From the NCBI RefSeq assembly GCF_001553545.1, contig NZ_CP014227.1, positions 2,028,501-2,092,500 on the forward strand: 64,000 nucleotides of DNA, in the 5' to 3' direction. Positions 53,280 to 61,439 of this stretch are shown one piece after another. The position numbers and the translations under genes were made by a program. Positions within the stretch are counted from its first letter, which is position 1. Every line of letters starts with the position of its first letter. The notes below the pieces were generated by a model that did no database searches, had not been told where the DNA came from, and was given only the letters and a program-made list of their open reading frames with translations. The stretch comes from Capnocytophaga haemolytica. Lineage in GTDB: Bacteria > Bacteroidota > Bacteroidia > Flavobacteriales > Flavobacteriaceae.

Positions 53280-53287
53280 CAAAGGTA
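53280..53287 (-). promoter_or_regulatory. TAnnTTTG promoter of the PAP2 gene
   Basis: Reads TACCTTTG on the minus strand, 35 bases before the ATG at 53244. Confidence 0.68.
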
Positions 53288-53360
53288 CGAAAAAAATCAG
53301 AAATAAGAAGCGAAAAGTGAGTGCTGTGTCTTTCTTTTCTCTCAGGGAAAATTTTTGTCG

Positions 53361-53410
53361 GGCTTATGTGCGGTTCACTTGAGGTTCAAGTAGGGTTCAC
53401 TTGAGGTTCA
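53361..53410. repeat. 11-bp-period array in the PAP2-hsdR divergent gap
   Basis: Units GGCTTATGTGC, GGTTCACTTGA, GGTTCAAGTAG and GGTTCACTTGA with an exact 11-base step, then a partial. An AAAATTTTTGT flank precedes it, similar to the flank of the repeat at 27747. The rest of the 396-base gap (53245-53640) is AT-rich with no gene. Confidence 0.75.
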
Positions 53411-53570
53411 TTTTTTTTGTTTTTTGCTAATCGAAAATCTATAAAAACACAATTTTACAGAAAAACAGACTTCTTGAATGGACTTTACCGCATATTACTT
53501 TTTTAATTCTATTACGTAATTTTTTGACCTAAATTTTAGCTGTATCCATTGCCTGTTATAAATTATTCCG

Positions 53571-53578
53571 TACCTTTG
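53571..53578 (+). promoter_or_regulatory. TAnnTTTG promoter of the hsdRMS operon
   Basis: Reads TACCTTTG, 62 bases before the hsdR ATG. Confidence 0.68.
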
Positions 53579-53580
53579 CA

Positions 53581-53609
53581 ACTTCTGATAATGTAGTGTT
53601 ATCGGAAGC
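53581..53609 (+). other. Hairpin at the start of the hsdR leader
   Basis: CTTCTGATAA (53582-53591) can pair with TTATCGGAAG (53599-53608), one G-T pair, with a 7-base loop. It lies directly after the promoter element in the untranslated leader; a role is unknown. Confidence 0.45.
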
Positions 53610-53640
53610 TATATAGAAACGATTTATAAATACACAGATT

Positions 53641-56397
53641 ATGGATCCAGAGGAAAAAGCAAGATTAGTGATAGACAGAAAGTTAGAAGCGTCTGGCTGG
53701 GTGTTACAAGATATGGATGAGTACAACCCCAAAGCGTCTTTAGGCGTTGCTGTGAGAGAGTTTATGACCAATGATGGAGATAAAGCTGATTACGCTCTTT
53801 TTATAGAAGGGAAACCTGTAGGAGTCATTGAGGCAAAGAAAAGTAACGATGGACATAAGCTTAAAATACAGGCGGCTGAGCAATCAAGTAGTTATCTCCA
53901 CTCAGGGCTAAAATACTTTGTTGAGAAAGAGCCAATGCGTTTCACTTATGAAGCTACTGATGTCCTTACTCATTTTTGTGATTTTAAAGATGAAAAGCCA
54001 AGAACGCGTAAGTTATTCTCCTTTCATCGCCCAGAATACTTACAGAAGTTGATAAAAGAAAACAATACGCTGCGCAATAATCTAAAGCATTTTCCTGAGT
54101 TTAACAAAGAGGGGTTCAGAGCTTGCCAAGTGAATGCTATTATCAATTTAGAGCAGTCATTTGCGCAAAACAAACCGCGTGCCTTAGTGCAAATGGCTAC
54201 AGGAGCTGGAAAGACTTTTACCGCTATTACCAGTGTATATCGCTTGTTAAAATACGCTAATGCTAAAAGAATTCTTTTCCTTGTTGATACTAAAAACTTA
54301 GGAGAACAAGCGGAGGAAGAGTTTAGAAATTACAAACCTAATGATGATGCTCGCCTATTTACAGAGCTTTATACAGTCCATAGATTAAATTCTTCGTTTA
54401 TTCCTAATGATGCCAAGGTATGCATCAGCACTATCCAGCGTATGTATGCGATCCTTAAGGGCGAAGAACTCAATGAAGCGGCAGAAGAAATCTCGCAAAA
54501 TGAGCTACACTATAACCGAGAAAAAGCAAAGGAAGTGGTGTACAATCCTAAATTCCCTCCCGAGTTTTTCGACTTTATCATAATAGACGAATGCCACCGT
54601 AGTATCTACAATCTATGGCAGCAGGTGTTAGATTATTTCGATGCTTTCCTCATCGGACTTACAGCAACTCCCGACCAACGTACTTTTGCCTTTTTTGATG
54701 AAAACGTCGTCAGTGAATACACCCACGAGCAAGCGGTGTTAGATGGCGTAAATGTCGGTAGAGAAGGTACTTTTTTGATTGAGACAGATAAAACAAAAAA
54801 TGGTGGATGCATCTTAAAGCAAGAAGTGGAAGTGCGCGAGAGATTGTCACGCAGAAAACGATGGCTACAATTAGATGAGGATTTTAACTATGTCGCCTCT
54901 GAGTTAGACAAAAAGGTGGTTAGCCCCTCTCAAATTAGGAATGTGATCCGTACTTTTAAAGAAAATTTACCATTGCTATTCCCTGGTAGAGCGGAAGTGC
55001 CTAAAACCTTAGTGTTTGCCAAAACAGATAGCCACGCAGACGATATTATAACCATTATTCGTGAAGAATTTGGTGAGGGAAATGAGTTTTGCAAGAAGAT
55101 AACTTATGGCTCAGAGGATAATCCTAAAACCGTATTGAGCAGCTTCCGCAATGAGTTCTATCCGAGGATTGCCGTTACAGTGGATATGATCGCAACGGGC
55201 ACAGATGTAAAACCCTTAGAGTGCCTCGTCTTTATGCGCGATGTACGCAGTAAAAACTATTTTGAACAAATGCTCGGTAGGGCAACGCGCACCATCAGCA
55301 AAGAGGATTTAATGAAGGTAACACCTTCAGCCAAAGAGAAAAAATTGCATTACGTAGTGGTAGATGCTGTAGGCGTTACGCGATCTCAAAAAACAACTTC
55401 AAGGCAATTGGAACGCAAATTTGGAGTTTCGCTAAAACAGTTGCTTTTGATGGCTGTTTCTAATAACAAGGATGAGGATGTACTGACGAGCTTGGCAAAT
55501 CGCTTGGTTAAATTGCAAAATGTACTTGACCCCAAAGAAGAAGAGAAAGTTAGGGCACTCACAGGAGGAGTTTCACTATCAAATATCGCTGCCAATCTCT
55601 TAGATGCTTTCGATGAAGATAAGATAGAAGAAGTAGTGGATACAATCCCCAATAAAGAAGACCTTTCTCCAGTAAAACAAAGAGAGATAGCACAAAATCA
55701 GCTAATAGAGAAGGCATTAGAACCTATTTATCCTGCCGAATTTAGAAACTATATCATTAAGCTCCGTGAAACACACGACCAAGTGATAGACCCAACACTC
55801 GACACTGTAACCTTTGCTGGCTTTGATACAGATCACGAAAACGCAGCCAAACAAGCTATTGTTACCTTCCGTGAATTTATCGAAGCAAATAAGGATGAAA
55901 TCACAGCACTTAACATTATTTATAACCAATCCTATCAGCAAAGAGCCCTTACCCTTGATATGATAAAAGAAGTGCACGAGGCTATGCAGCATTCTCCTTA
56001 TTTATTAAGTGTCAATAAATTGTGGAATGCTTTTGAGTTTGTAAAAGATATAAAAGCTAGACCTTCATCAGTAGAACGAAAATTAGTAGACATCGTTTCA
56101 CTTTTGCGCTTTGAGTTAGGACAAACTAAAAAACTTACCCCTTTTGCAGAAGAGGTAAATCAGCGATTTAAAAAATGGATATTCGATAAAAATAAAGGGT
56201 ATGGGCAGTTTACTGAAGAACAAACTGCTTGGTTACAGATGATAAGAGAACATATAAAAAACTCGGTGAATATAACTGAAGAAGACTTGGATTTAAGTCC
56301 TTTTGATGAAAAAGGAGGATGGAATAAGTTCTATAGATTGTTTGGCGATAACTATAAGACAATTTTAACAGATATTAATTACGCATTAGTAGCATAA
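53641..56397 (+). CDS. hsdR: Type I restriction enzyme, R subunit
   Basis: HsdR is the DNA translocase and nuclease of a type I restriction-modification complex. In the 918-residue protein the nuclease motif is near residues 47-66 (DYALFIEGKPVGVIEAKK, D...ExK). The helicase motifs follow: ATGAGKTFTA (motif I), IIIDECHRSIYN (motif II, DEAD-like DECH), GLTATPDQR (III) and, around 515-550, AVTVDMIATGTDVKPLECLVFMRDVRSKNYFEQMLGRATR (V and VI). The C-terminus carries the helical part that docks to HsdM/HsdS. It begins the operon; hsdM starts four bases after its stop. Confidence 0.96.
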   Translation: MDPEEKARLVIDRKLEASGWVLQDMDEYNPKASLGVAVREFMTNDGDKADYALFIEGKPVGVIEAKKSNDGHKLKIQAAEQSSSYLHSGLKYFVEKEPMRFTYEATDVLTHFCDFKDEKPRTRKLFSFHRPEYLQKLIKENNTLRNNLKHFPEFNKEGFRACQVNAIINLEQSFAQNKPRALVQMATGAGKTFTAITSVYRLLKYANAKRILFLVDTKNLGEQAEEEFRNYKPNDDARLFTELYTVHRLNSSFIPNDAKVCISTIQRMYAILKGEELNEAAEEISQNELHYNREKAKEVVYNPKFPPEFFDFIIIDECHRSIYNLWQQVLDYFDAFLIGLTATPDQRTFAFFDENVVSEYTHEQAVLDGVNVGREGTFLIETDKTKNGGCILKQEVEVRERLSRRKRWLQLDEDFNYVASELDKKVVSPSQIRNVIRTFKENLPLLFPGRAEVPKTLVFAKTDSHADDIITIIREEFGEGNEFCKKITYGSEDNPKTVLSSFRNEFYPRIAVTVDMIATGTDVKPLECLVFMRDVRSKNYFEQMLGRATRTISKEDLMKVTPSAKEKKLHYVVVDAVGVTRSQKTTSRQLERKFGVSLKQLLLMAVSNNKDEDVLTSLANRLVKLQNVLDPKEEEKVRALTGGVSLSNIAANLLDAFDEDKIEEVVDTIPNKEDLSPVKQREIAQNQLIEKALEPIYPAEFRNYIIKLRETHDQVIDPTLDTVTFAGFDTDHENAAKQAIVTFREFIEANKDEITALNIIYNQSYQQRALTLDMIKEVHEAMQHSPYLLSVNKLWNAFEFVKDIKARPSSVERKLVDIVSLLRFELGQTKKLTPFAEEVNQRFKKWIFDKNKGYGQFTEEQTAWLQMIREHIKNSVNITEEDLDLSPFDEKGGWNKFYRLFGDNYKTILTDINYALVA

Positions 56398-56401
56398 AAA
56401 T

Positions 56402-57892
56402 ATGAGTATAGGAGCAATAAATCAAAAAATATGGTCAATGGCGACCTATTTAATGGGAGATGGCATCTCAAATAGTGATTATCTTGAGCAATTAACCTAT
56501 TTGCTATTCTTAAAAATGGCAGATGAGTATGGCAAAAACCCTAATAAGCGAATTGAAATCCCTGATGATTGCAAGTGGGAGACGCTGACCTCAAGGAGTG
56601 GAGATGATCTTTTTAAGCAGTATCGCTATATACTTGATACACTTGCCCAGCAGAAAGGCACCTTACAGCAAATCTATGCAGGGGCGCAAAACAAGATCAG
56701 TACACCAGCAATGCTTGCTAAGGTCATTGAGATGGTAGATAAAGAAAACTGGTCAGAGCTCTCCACTGATGTAAAAGGAGATATCTATGAGGGCTTATTA
56801 GCCAAAATAGCAGAGGACACACGTACAGGGGCAGGGCAGTATTTTACACCCCGCGCGCTGATTAAAACCATTGTAAAATGTGTGCAACCTAAGGCAGGGA
56901 AAACCATTGCCGACCCTTGTTGTGGCAGTGGCGGTTTCCTACTTGCTGCTAAGGATTTTATAGAGCAAAACGAAGGCAAGAACTTAGACCGTGACCAGAA
57001 AGAGTTTTTGAAATTCAAGACCTTTAGAGGCTGGGAGATCGTTCCAAGCACTTATCGTTTGTGTCTAATGAATTTATTTCTCCACAACATTAGCGATTTT
57101 AATGGGGTACCACCCATTGTTCGTAATGACGCCCTCCTCTCTGACCCTAAAGAACGCTTTGATTATGTACTTACCAATCCCCCTTTCGGTAGAAAATCGG
57201 CGCTAACTTTTACAAATGAAGAAGGCAAGGTTGAAAAAGAAGAACTCACCTATAAAAGGCAAGATTTTTTTACAACTACTTCTAATAAACAGCTAAATTT
57301 TGTACAGCATATCCATACCTTATTAAAAGTTGGAGGAACTGCTGCTGTGGTCTTGCCCGACAACGTGCTATTTGAAGGTGGTGCAGGTGAGATTATCCGT
57401 AAGAAATTACTGCTAACAACTGATTTACATACCATACTGAGGTTGCCAACAGGTATTTTCTATGCCAATGGGGTAAAGGCAAATGTACTTTTCTTCCAAA
57501 ATAAAGAAGCAAGTCCTAATTATCACACAAAGGAGATTTGGTTTTATGACTATCGTACCAATGTAACCCATACACTCAAACGCGACCCATTAAAAGAAGA
57601 AGATTTAGCCGACTTCGTAAAATGCTATAATCCTGAAAACCGATTTCAACGCACCGAAACCTATCACCCTGAGACCAACCCCAATGGGCGTTGGCGTAAG
57701 TTCACCGTAGAAGAACTCTTAGCGCGTGATAAAACCAGCCTCGACATCAGTTGGATACGCGAAGAAGATGAGGATGCCAACCGCCCCCTCTCTGAGCTAA
57801 TGGCAGAACTGAGGGAGCGTAGTGAGCGTATCGCAAAGGCAGTCGGTGAGCTGCAAGGGTTATTAACAAATATCAATGAAGCAACAGAATGA
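56402..57892 (+). CDS. hsdM: Type I restriction-modification, M subunit
   Basis: HsdM methylates adenine in the target sequence given by HsdS. The 496-residue protein has the N-terminal helical domain (IWSMATYLMGDGISNSDYLEQLTYLLFLKMADEYG), the SAM motif IADPCCGSGGFLLAA, the catalytic NPPFG motif (DYVLTNPPFGRKSAL) of N6-adenine methylases and a C-terminal coiled region. GQYFTPRALIKTIVKCVQP is the typical block before motif I. Its stop overlaps the hsdS ATG by four bases (ATGA). Confidence 0.97.
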   Translation: MSIGAINQKIWSMATYLMGDGISNSDYLEQLTYLLFLKMADEYGKNPNKRIEIPDDCKWETLTSRSGDDLFKQYRYILDTLAQQKGTLQQIYAGAQNKISTPAMLAKVIEMVDKENWSELSTDVKGDIYEGLLAKIAEDTRTGAGQYFTPRALIKTIVKCVQPKAGKTIADPCCGSGGFLLAAKDFIEQNEGKNLDRDQKEFLKFKTFRGWEIVPSTYRLCLMNLFLHNISDFNGVPPIVRNDALLSDPKERFDYVLTNPPFGRKSALTFTNEEGKVEKEELTYKRQDFFTTTSNKQLNFVQHIHTLLKVGGTAAVVLPDNVLFEGGAGEIIRKKLLLTTDLHTILRLPTGIFYANGVKANVLFFQNKEASPNYHTKEIWFYDYRTNVTHTLKRDPLKEEDLADFVKCYNPENRFQRTETYHPETNPNGRWRKFTVEELLARDKTSLDISWIREEDEDANRPLSELMAELRERSERIAKAVGELQGLLTNINEATE

Positions 57893-59235
57893 ATACCAAA
57901 CAATTAAAACAAAAAATACTGTCGCTTGCCATCAGTGGACAGTTAGTACCCCAAGACCCCACCGATGAGCCTGCCAGCGAGCTACTCAAACGTATCGCTG
58001 CTGAGAAAACCGCCAACGTCCCAAAAGGTAAAAAGCAAAAAATAACTAAGGATACGTCTCATTATCAGCAGTACCCCCCTTTTGAGCTGCCTAAGGGGTG
58101 GGTGTGGTGTAAGTTAGGGGAGGTATTTAATAATATGGTAAGTACTAAGCCTAAAACCAATCCTTTTAAGTATATTGACATTAATTCTATTGATAATAAA
58201 AAGTGTAAGATTAATGAGGTGAAAATAATTAATATAGAAGACGCCCCAAGCCGTGCCACAAGGCACACTGAAACTGGAGATATACTATTCTCTATGGTTC
58301 GTCCTTATTTACGTAATATAGCCTTGGTTGAAGAGGAAGATTGCATTGCTTCAACAGGTTTCTTTATCTGTAAGCCTAATTTGGCTATGGATTCAAAATA
58401 TTGTTATTATTTAATGACATCTGATTATGTAGTAATGGGCTTAAATGCTTTTATGAAAGGGGATAATTCTCCTTCTATTAATAATTCAAATATTACTTCT
58501 TTCTTATTTCCTCTTCCACCTCTTGCTGAGCAAGGACGTATCACCCAAGAAGTAGATCGTTTATTTACTTTAATAGACCAACTTGAAGAGGACAAAACCG
58601 CTTTACAGCAGTTAGTAACTCAACTGAAAAGTAAAATACTAAACCTTGCTATACGTGGGCAATTAGTGCCACAAGACGTTAATGAGACACCCGCAGAAGA
58701 GCTGTTAAAGCAGATAAACCCTGAGTATAAAAGTAGTGGTAATTTGCATTATAAGAACTTGCCGAAGGGGTGGGAAGTTATCCCCGTCAAAATGGTATGC
58801 AAATTAAAAGATGGCGAAAAGAAGGAAAATGTAAAATTACCTTATCTTGATGTTAAATATTTTAGAGGAAAAGCAACAAGCACTATTAAAGAAAATGGTA
58901 AATATATCCCCAAAAACACAACGCTTATCTTAGTTGATGGTGAGAACTCTGGAGAAATATTTTATGCCTCAGCCGAAGGATACCAAGGTAGTACTATGAA
59001 GATACTTGAAATTGAGCCTATTGTAGATAGAGCGTATATACTACATTTTATAAAATCATACCAGAAAGAATTAAAAGAAAATAAAGTAGGGTCTGCTATT
59101 CCTCACCTTAATAAGAAACTATTTGGTGAATTACAATTACCTTTACCTCCTTTTGTTGAGCAGCAGCGCATTGTAGAACGAGTTGAAAAACTTTTTAAAC
59201 AGTTAGATGCTATTCAAAACGCCTTAGCTATTTAA
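57889..59235 (+). CDS. hsdS: Type I restriction-modification, S (specificity) subunit, expressed copy
   Basis: HsdS selects the DNA target for methylation and restriction. The 448-residue protein has two target recognition domains: TRD1 about 70-215 and TRD2 about 290-425, each followed by a conserved helix (ITQEVDRLFTLIDQLEEDKTALQQL; RIVERVEKLFKQLDAIQNALAI). The repeated LPKGW and PLPPLAEQ/PLPPFVEQ motifs mark domain edges. It starts in overlap with hsdM. Bases 58051-58124 and 58705-58774 are perfect inverted repeats of sequences in the opposite-strand hsdS body; both lie on codon boundaries (before residue 55 and residue 273), so inversion keeps the frame. Only this copy has a promoter and start codon. 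Confidence 0.95.
   Translation: MNTKQLKQKILSLAISGQLVPQDPTDEPASELLKRIAAEKTANVPKGKKQKITKDTSHYQQYPPFELPKGWVWCKLGEVFNNMVSTKPKTNPFKYIDINSIDNKKCKINEVKIINIEDAPSRATRHTETGDILFSMVRPYLRNIALVEEEDCIASTGFFICKPNLAMDSKYCYYLMTSDYVVMGLNAFMKGDNSPSINNSNITSFLFPLPPLAEQGRITQEVDRLFTLIDQLEEDKTALQQLVTQLKSKILNLAIRGQLVPQDVNETPAEELLKQINPEYKSSGNLHYKNLPKGWEVIPVKMVCKLKDGEKKENVKLPYLDVKYFRGKATSTIKENGKYIPKNTTLILVDGENSGEIFYASAEGYQGSTMKILEIEPIVDRAYILHFIKSYQKELKENKVGSAIPHLNKKLFGELQLPLPPFVEQQRIVERVEKLFKQLDAIQNALAI
58051..58124. repeat. Outer inverted repeat, left arm (74 bp)
   Basis: Perfect inverted match, all 74 bases, to 60422-60495. It encodes DTSHYQQYPPFELPKGWVW and onward in hsdS, just before TRD1, and contains the AAGGGGTGGG core (58093-58102). 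Sequence diverges at once on both sides, which fixes the arm length. Confidence 0.96.
58705..58774. repeat. Inner inverted repeat, left arm (70 bp)
   Basis: Perfect inverted match, all 70 bases, to 59763-59832. It encodes LKQINPEYKSSGNLHYKNLPKGW, between the two TRDs, and ends with the same AAGGGGTGGG core (58765-58774). Confidence 0.96.
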
Positions 59236-59247
59236 GGCGTTTTGAAT
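59212..59247. repeat. 15-bp inverted repeat at the tail-to-tail hsdS junction
   Basis: ATTCAAAACGCCTTA (59212-59226) and its complement (59233-59247), six bases apart. It codes for the last residues IQNAL of both hsdS bodies and could also serve as a terminator hairpin or a third exchange site. Confidence 0.8.
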
Positions 59248-60444
59248 GGTATCAATAATATTGAATAACTCTGTAATTTTCTCTGATATACGCTGTTGTT
59301 CTGCTAATGGAGGAAGCAATATATCGATTTCATTTAAATTACGAGTATTTAAGTTAGCTATATTTGTTGTTTGAGAAGCTATTTTTGAAAAATATCCTTC
59401 TAAAAATAGTGTACGTAATACAATATACAGATATTCAGAATGAATTCCTTTAGCTCTTAAAGCCATTATAAAACCACCAAAAGACATAGGTTTATCCAAC
59501 TCTCTAACAAAAGAAACTTTACCCACTAATTCTCTTGAATTAGCAGTAGACATCATAACATCACCTATTTGAATATACTTCCTTTTATTTCCTTTCAAAT
59601 AAGATTCATCAATATACCACAAGTCTTCTATGTCTAATAGCTCTTGTACATTAGCCGTTCGTAAACAGGCTATTGTTCCTTCTTCAAACTGAAATTTTTT
59701 GGCACTTGAAGGAAATGTTATACCTCGTTCTGCTTCACACACCTCCCCTAACTTACACATCGCCCACCCCTTCGGCAAGTTCTTATAATGCAAATTACCA
59801 CTACTTTTATACTCAGGGTTTATCTGCTTTAATAGCTCCTCTGCAGGGGTATCATTAGCGTCTTGTGCCACTAATTGCCCGTGTATAGCAAGGCTTAGTA
59901 TCTTACTTTTAAGCTGGGTTATTAATTGCTGTAAAGCGGTTTTGTCTTCTTCAAGTTGATCTATAAGGGTAAAGAGTTTATCAACTTCTGCGACAATACG
60001 CTGTTGTTCAGCAAGAGGTGGAAGGGGAATATTTAAAGAAGAAATAATGGCACTACTTATATTGGGCTGAGCACCTCCATATGCTAATTCCAAAATATAA
60101 TCTTTCTGACTCATTAGACAATAGTCTCTATATTGATTATTGATAAGTTTTTCATTTTTAATCCTTATGTTCCCAACACGTTGATTAAGGTAGGCAATCT
60201 CTTCATTTTCATATATACCCATTTTACCTGTCGTAGCTCCTGACATTGCGATTAATAAATCTCCTCTTTTCACAATAAACTGTTCATTAACTGTTTTATC
60301 AATATATATGGTATTAGTAAGAGATATTTTTCCTTCTTGTATATTTGAGATCCTTATTAAAGGAATTCCATTTTCTTTGTAATCTTGACTTTTAAAAGCA
60401 TATCCGTTCTCTACATCGCACACCTCCCCTAACTTACACCACAC
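59224..60444 (-). CDS. hsdS: Silent second hsdS body (no start), opposite strand
   Basis: A 406-residue frame (first codon used is GTG 60444) with two different TRDs: TRD1 (CDVENGYAFKSQDYKENGIPLI onward) and TRD2 (CEAERGITFPSSAKKF onward), joined by the same helix and LPKGW motifs as the expressed gene. It lacks the first about 70 residues of HsdS. The frame is open back through the repeat to an in-frame TAG upstream with no ATG in between, and no promoter is seen. It overlaps the expressed gene by 12 bases tail to tail. This is a storage cassette that becomes active when inverted behind the hsdS start, not an independent gene. The predicted full protein after outer inversion has 477 residues. 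Confidence 0.9.
   Translation of the reverse strand: MWCKLGEVCDVENGYAFKSQDYKENGIPLIRISNIQEGKISLTNTIYIDKTVNEQFIVKRGDLLIAMSGATTGKMGIYENEEIAYLNQRVGNIRIKNEKLINNQYRDYCLMSQKDYILELAYGGAQPNISSAIISSLNIPLPPLAEQQRIVAEVDKLFTLIDQLEEDKTALQQLITQLKSKILSLAIHGQLVAQDANDTPAEELLKQINPEYKSSGNLHYKNLPKGWAMCKLGEVCEAERGITFPSSAKKFQFEEGTIACLRTANVQELLDIEDLWYIDESYLKGNKRKYIQIGDVMMSTANSRELVGKVSFVRELDKPMSFGGFIMALRAKGIHSEYLYIVLRTLFLEGYFSKIASQTTNIANLNTRNLNEIDILLPPLAEQQRISEKITELFNIIDTIQNALNS
59763..59832. repeat. Inner inverted repeat, right arm (70 bp)
   Basis: Perfect complement of 58705-58774. Exchange here swaps only TRD2 of the expressed gene. Confidence 0.96.
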
Positions 60445-60495
60445 CCACCCCTTAGGCAGCTCAAAAGGGGGGTACTGCTGATAATGAGACGTATC
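60422..60495. repeat. Outer inverted repeat, right arm (74 bp)
   Basis: Perfect complement of 58051-58124. Exchange here replaces both TRDs at once. It lies 72 bases from the recombinase gene start. Confidence 0.96.
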
Positions 60496-60567
60496 AACAG
60501 CATTTCTACTTTCTAATTCCTAACTTCTAATTTCCTATCTTGTGCCTTATTTAAAAATTATTTAAAG

Positions 60568-61371
60568 ATGTTAGATTCATTTAAGAAATTCCTGCAAGGG
60601 CAGGAGCTCTCTGAGAGTACACAGCGGTCGTACCTCTTTTCAGTACAGTATTTTAAGACACATTACAAGGCACTTAACCGAAAAAACCTCTTGGCTTACA
60701 AGGGTTATTTGGTGGAACACTTTAAGCCGCAAACGGTCAATCTGCGCTTGCAAGCACTCAACAAGTATTTAGAGTTTCAAGGGAAAGACACCCTAAAACT
60801 CAAGTTCGTAAAGGTGCAGCAAAAGAACTTTTTAGAAAATGTCATCTCCAATGCCGACTACGAGTTCTTAAAGGCACAGCTAAAAGCCGATGGACACACC
60901 TATTGGCATTTTGTGATATGGTTCTTAACTGCTACAGGGGCGCGTGTGAGTGAGCTATTACAACTCAAAGTAGAGCACGTCCTCGCGGGGCACCTCGATA
61001 TCTATAGCAAAGGGGGTAAAGTACGGCGGCTCTATATTCCTGTAACTTTGCAAAAAGAAGCTAAGGTGTGGCTCAGTGAATGTGGGCGCAGTTCAGGCTA
61101 TCTCTTCCTCAATCGTTTTGGCAAACGCATTAGTCCGCGTGGCATTACTCACCAGCTCAAGCATTTTGCCCAAAAGTACGGCATACCCACCGAGGTGGTC
61201 TATCCTCATTCATTTAGGCATCGCTTTGCTAAAAACTTCTTAGAGAGCCTTAGCGACATCGCTCTCCTTGCCGACCTTATGGGGCACGAGAGCATTGAGA
61301 CCACCCGTATCTATCTCCGCCGCACCGCTACCGAACAACGTCAAATCGTAGATGAAGTGATTGTATGGTAA
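60568..61371 (+). CDS. Tyrosine recombinase, probable hsdS invertase
   Basis: A 267-residue integrase/recombinase with an N-terminal core-binding domain (SFKKFLQGQELSESTQRSYLFSVQYFKTHY) and a complete catalytic set: Arg in TATGARVSELL, Lys in SKGGKVRRLYIP, HxxR in YPHSFRHRFAKNF, His in DLMGHES and the nucleophile Tyr in TTRIYLRR. It lies immediately outside the outer inverted repeat, as recombinases do in other phase-variable type I loci, so it most likely inverts the hsdS segments. Start ATG 60568. A terminator follows. Alternatively it could be a general XerC/D-like enzyme, but its position argues otherwise. Confidence 0.9.
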   Translation: MLDSFKKFLQGQELSESTQRSYLFSVQYFKTHYKALNRKNLLAYKGYLVEHFKPQTVNLRLQALNKYLEFQGKDTLKLKFVKVQQKNFLENVISNADYEFLKAQLKADGHTYWHFVIWFLTATGARVSELLQLKVEHVLAGHLDIYSKGGKVRRLYIPVTLQKEAKVWLSECGRSSGYLFLNRFGKRISPRGITHQLKHFAQKYGIPTEVVYPHSFRHRFAKNFLESLSDIALLADLMGHESIETTRIYLRRTATEQRQIVDEVIVW

Positions 61372-61380
61372 AGACACAAA

Positions 61381-61415
61381 AGAAAGGCTGTCCGACTTTT
61401 GGACAGCCTCTTTTC
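61381..61415. terminator. Terminator after the recombinase gene
   Basis: A 9-bp stem AGGCTGTCC/GGACAGCCT (61385-61393 and 61401-61409) with A and T runs, between convergent genes. Confidence 0.85.
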
Positions 61416-61439
61416 TTATTTCTTTTTACTGATTACTTA

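Noticed and set aside
58067..58083. C6-T4 run in hsdS as a slippage switch
   Set aside because: Six C are short for a phase-variable tract, and the run is identical in both inverted copies, which the inversion model already explains.
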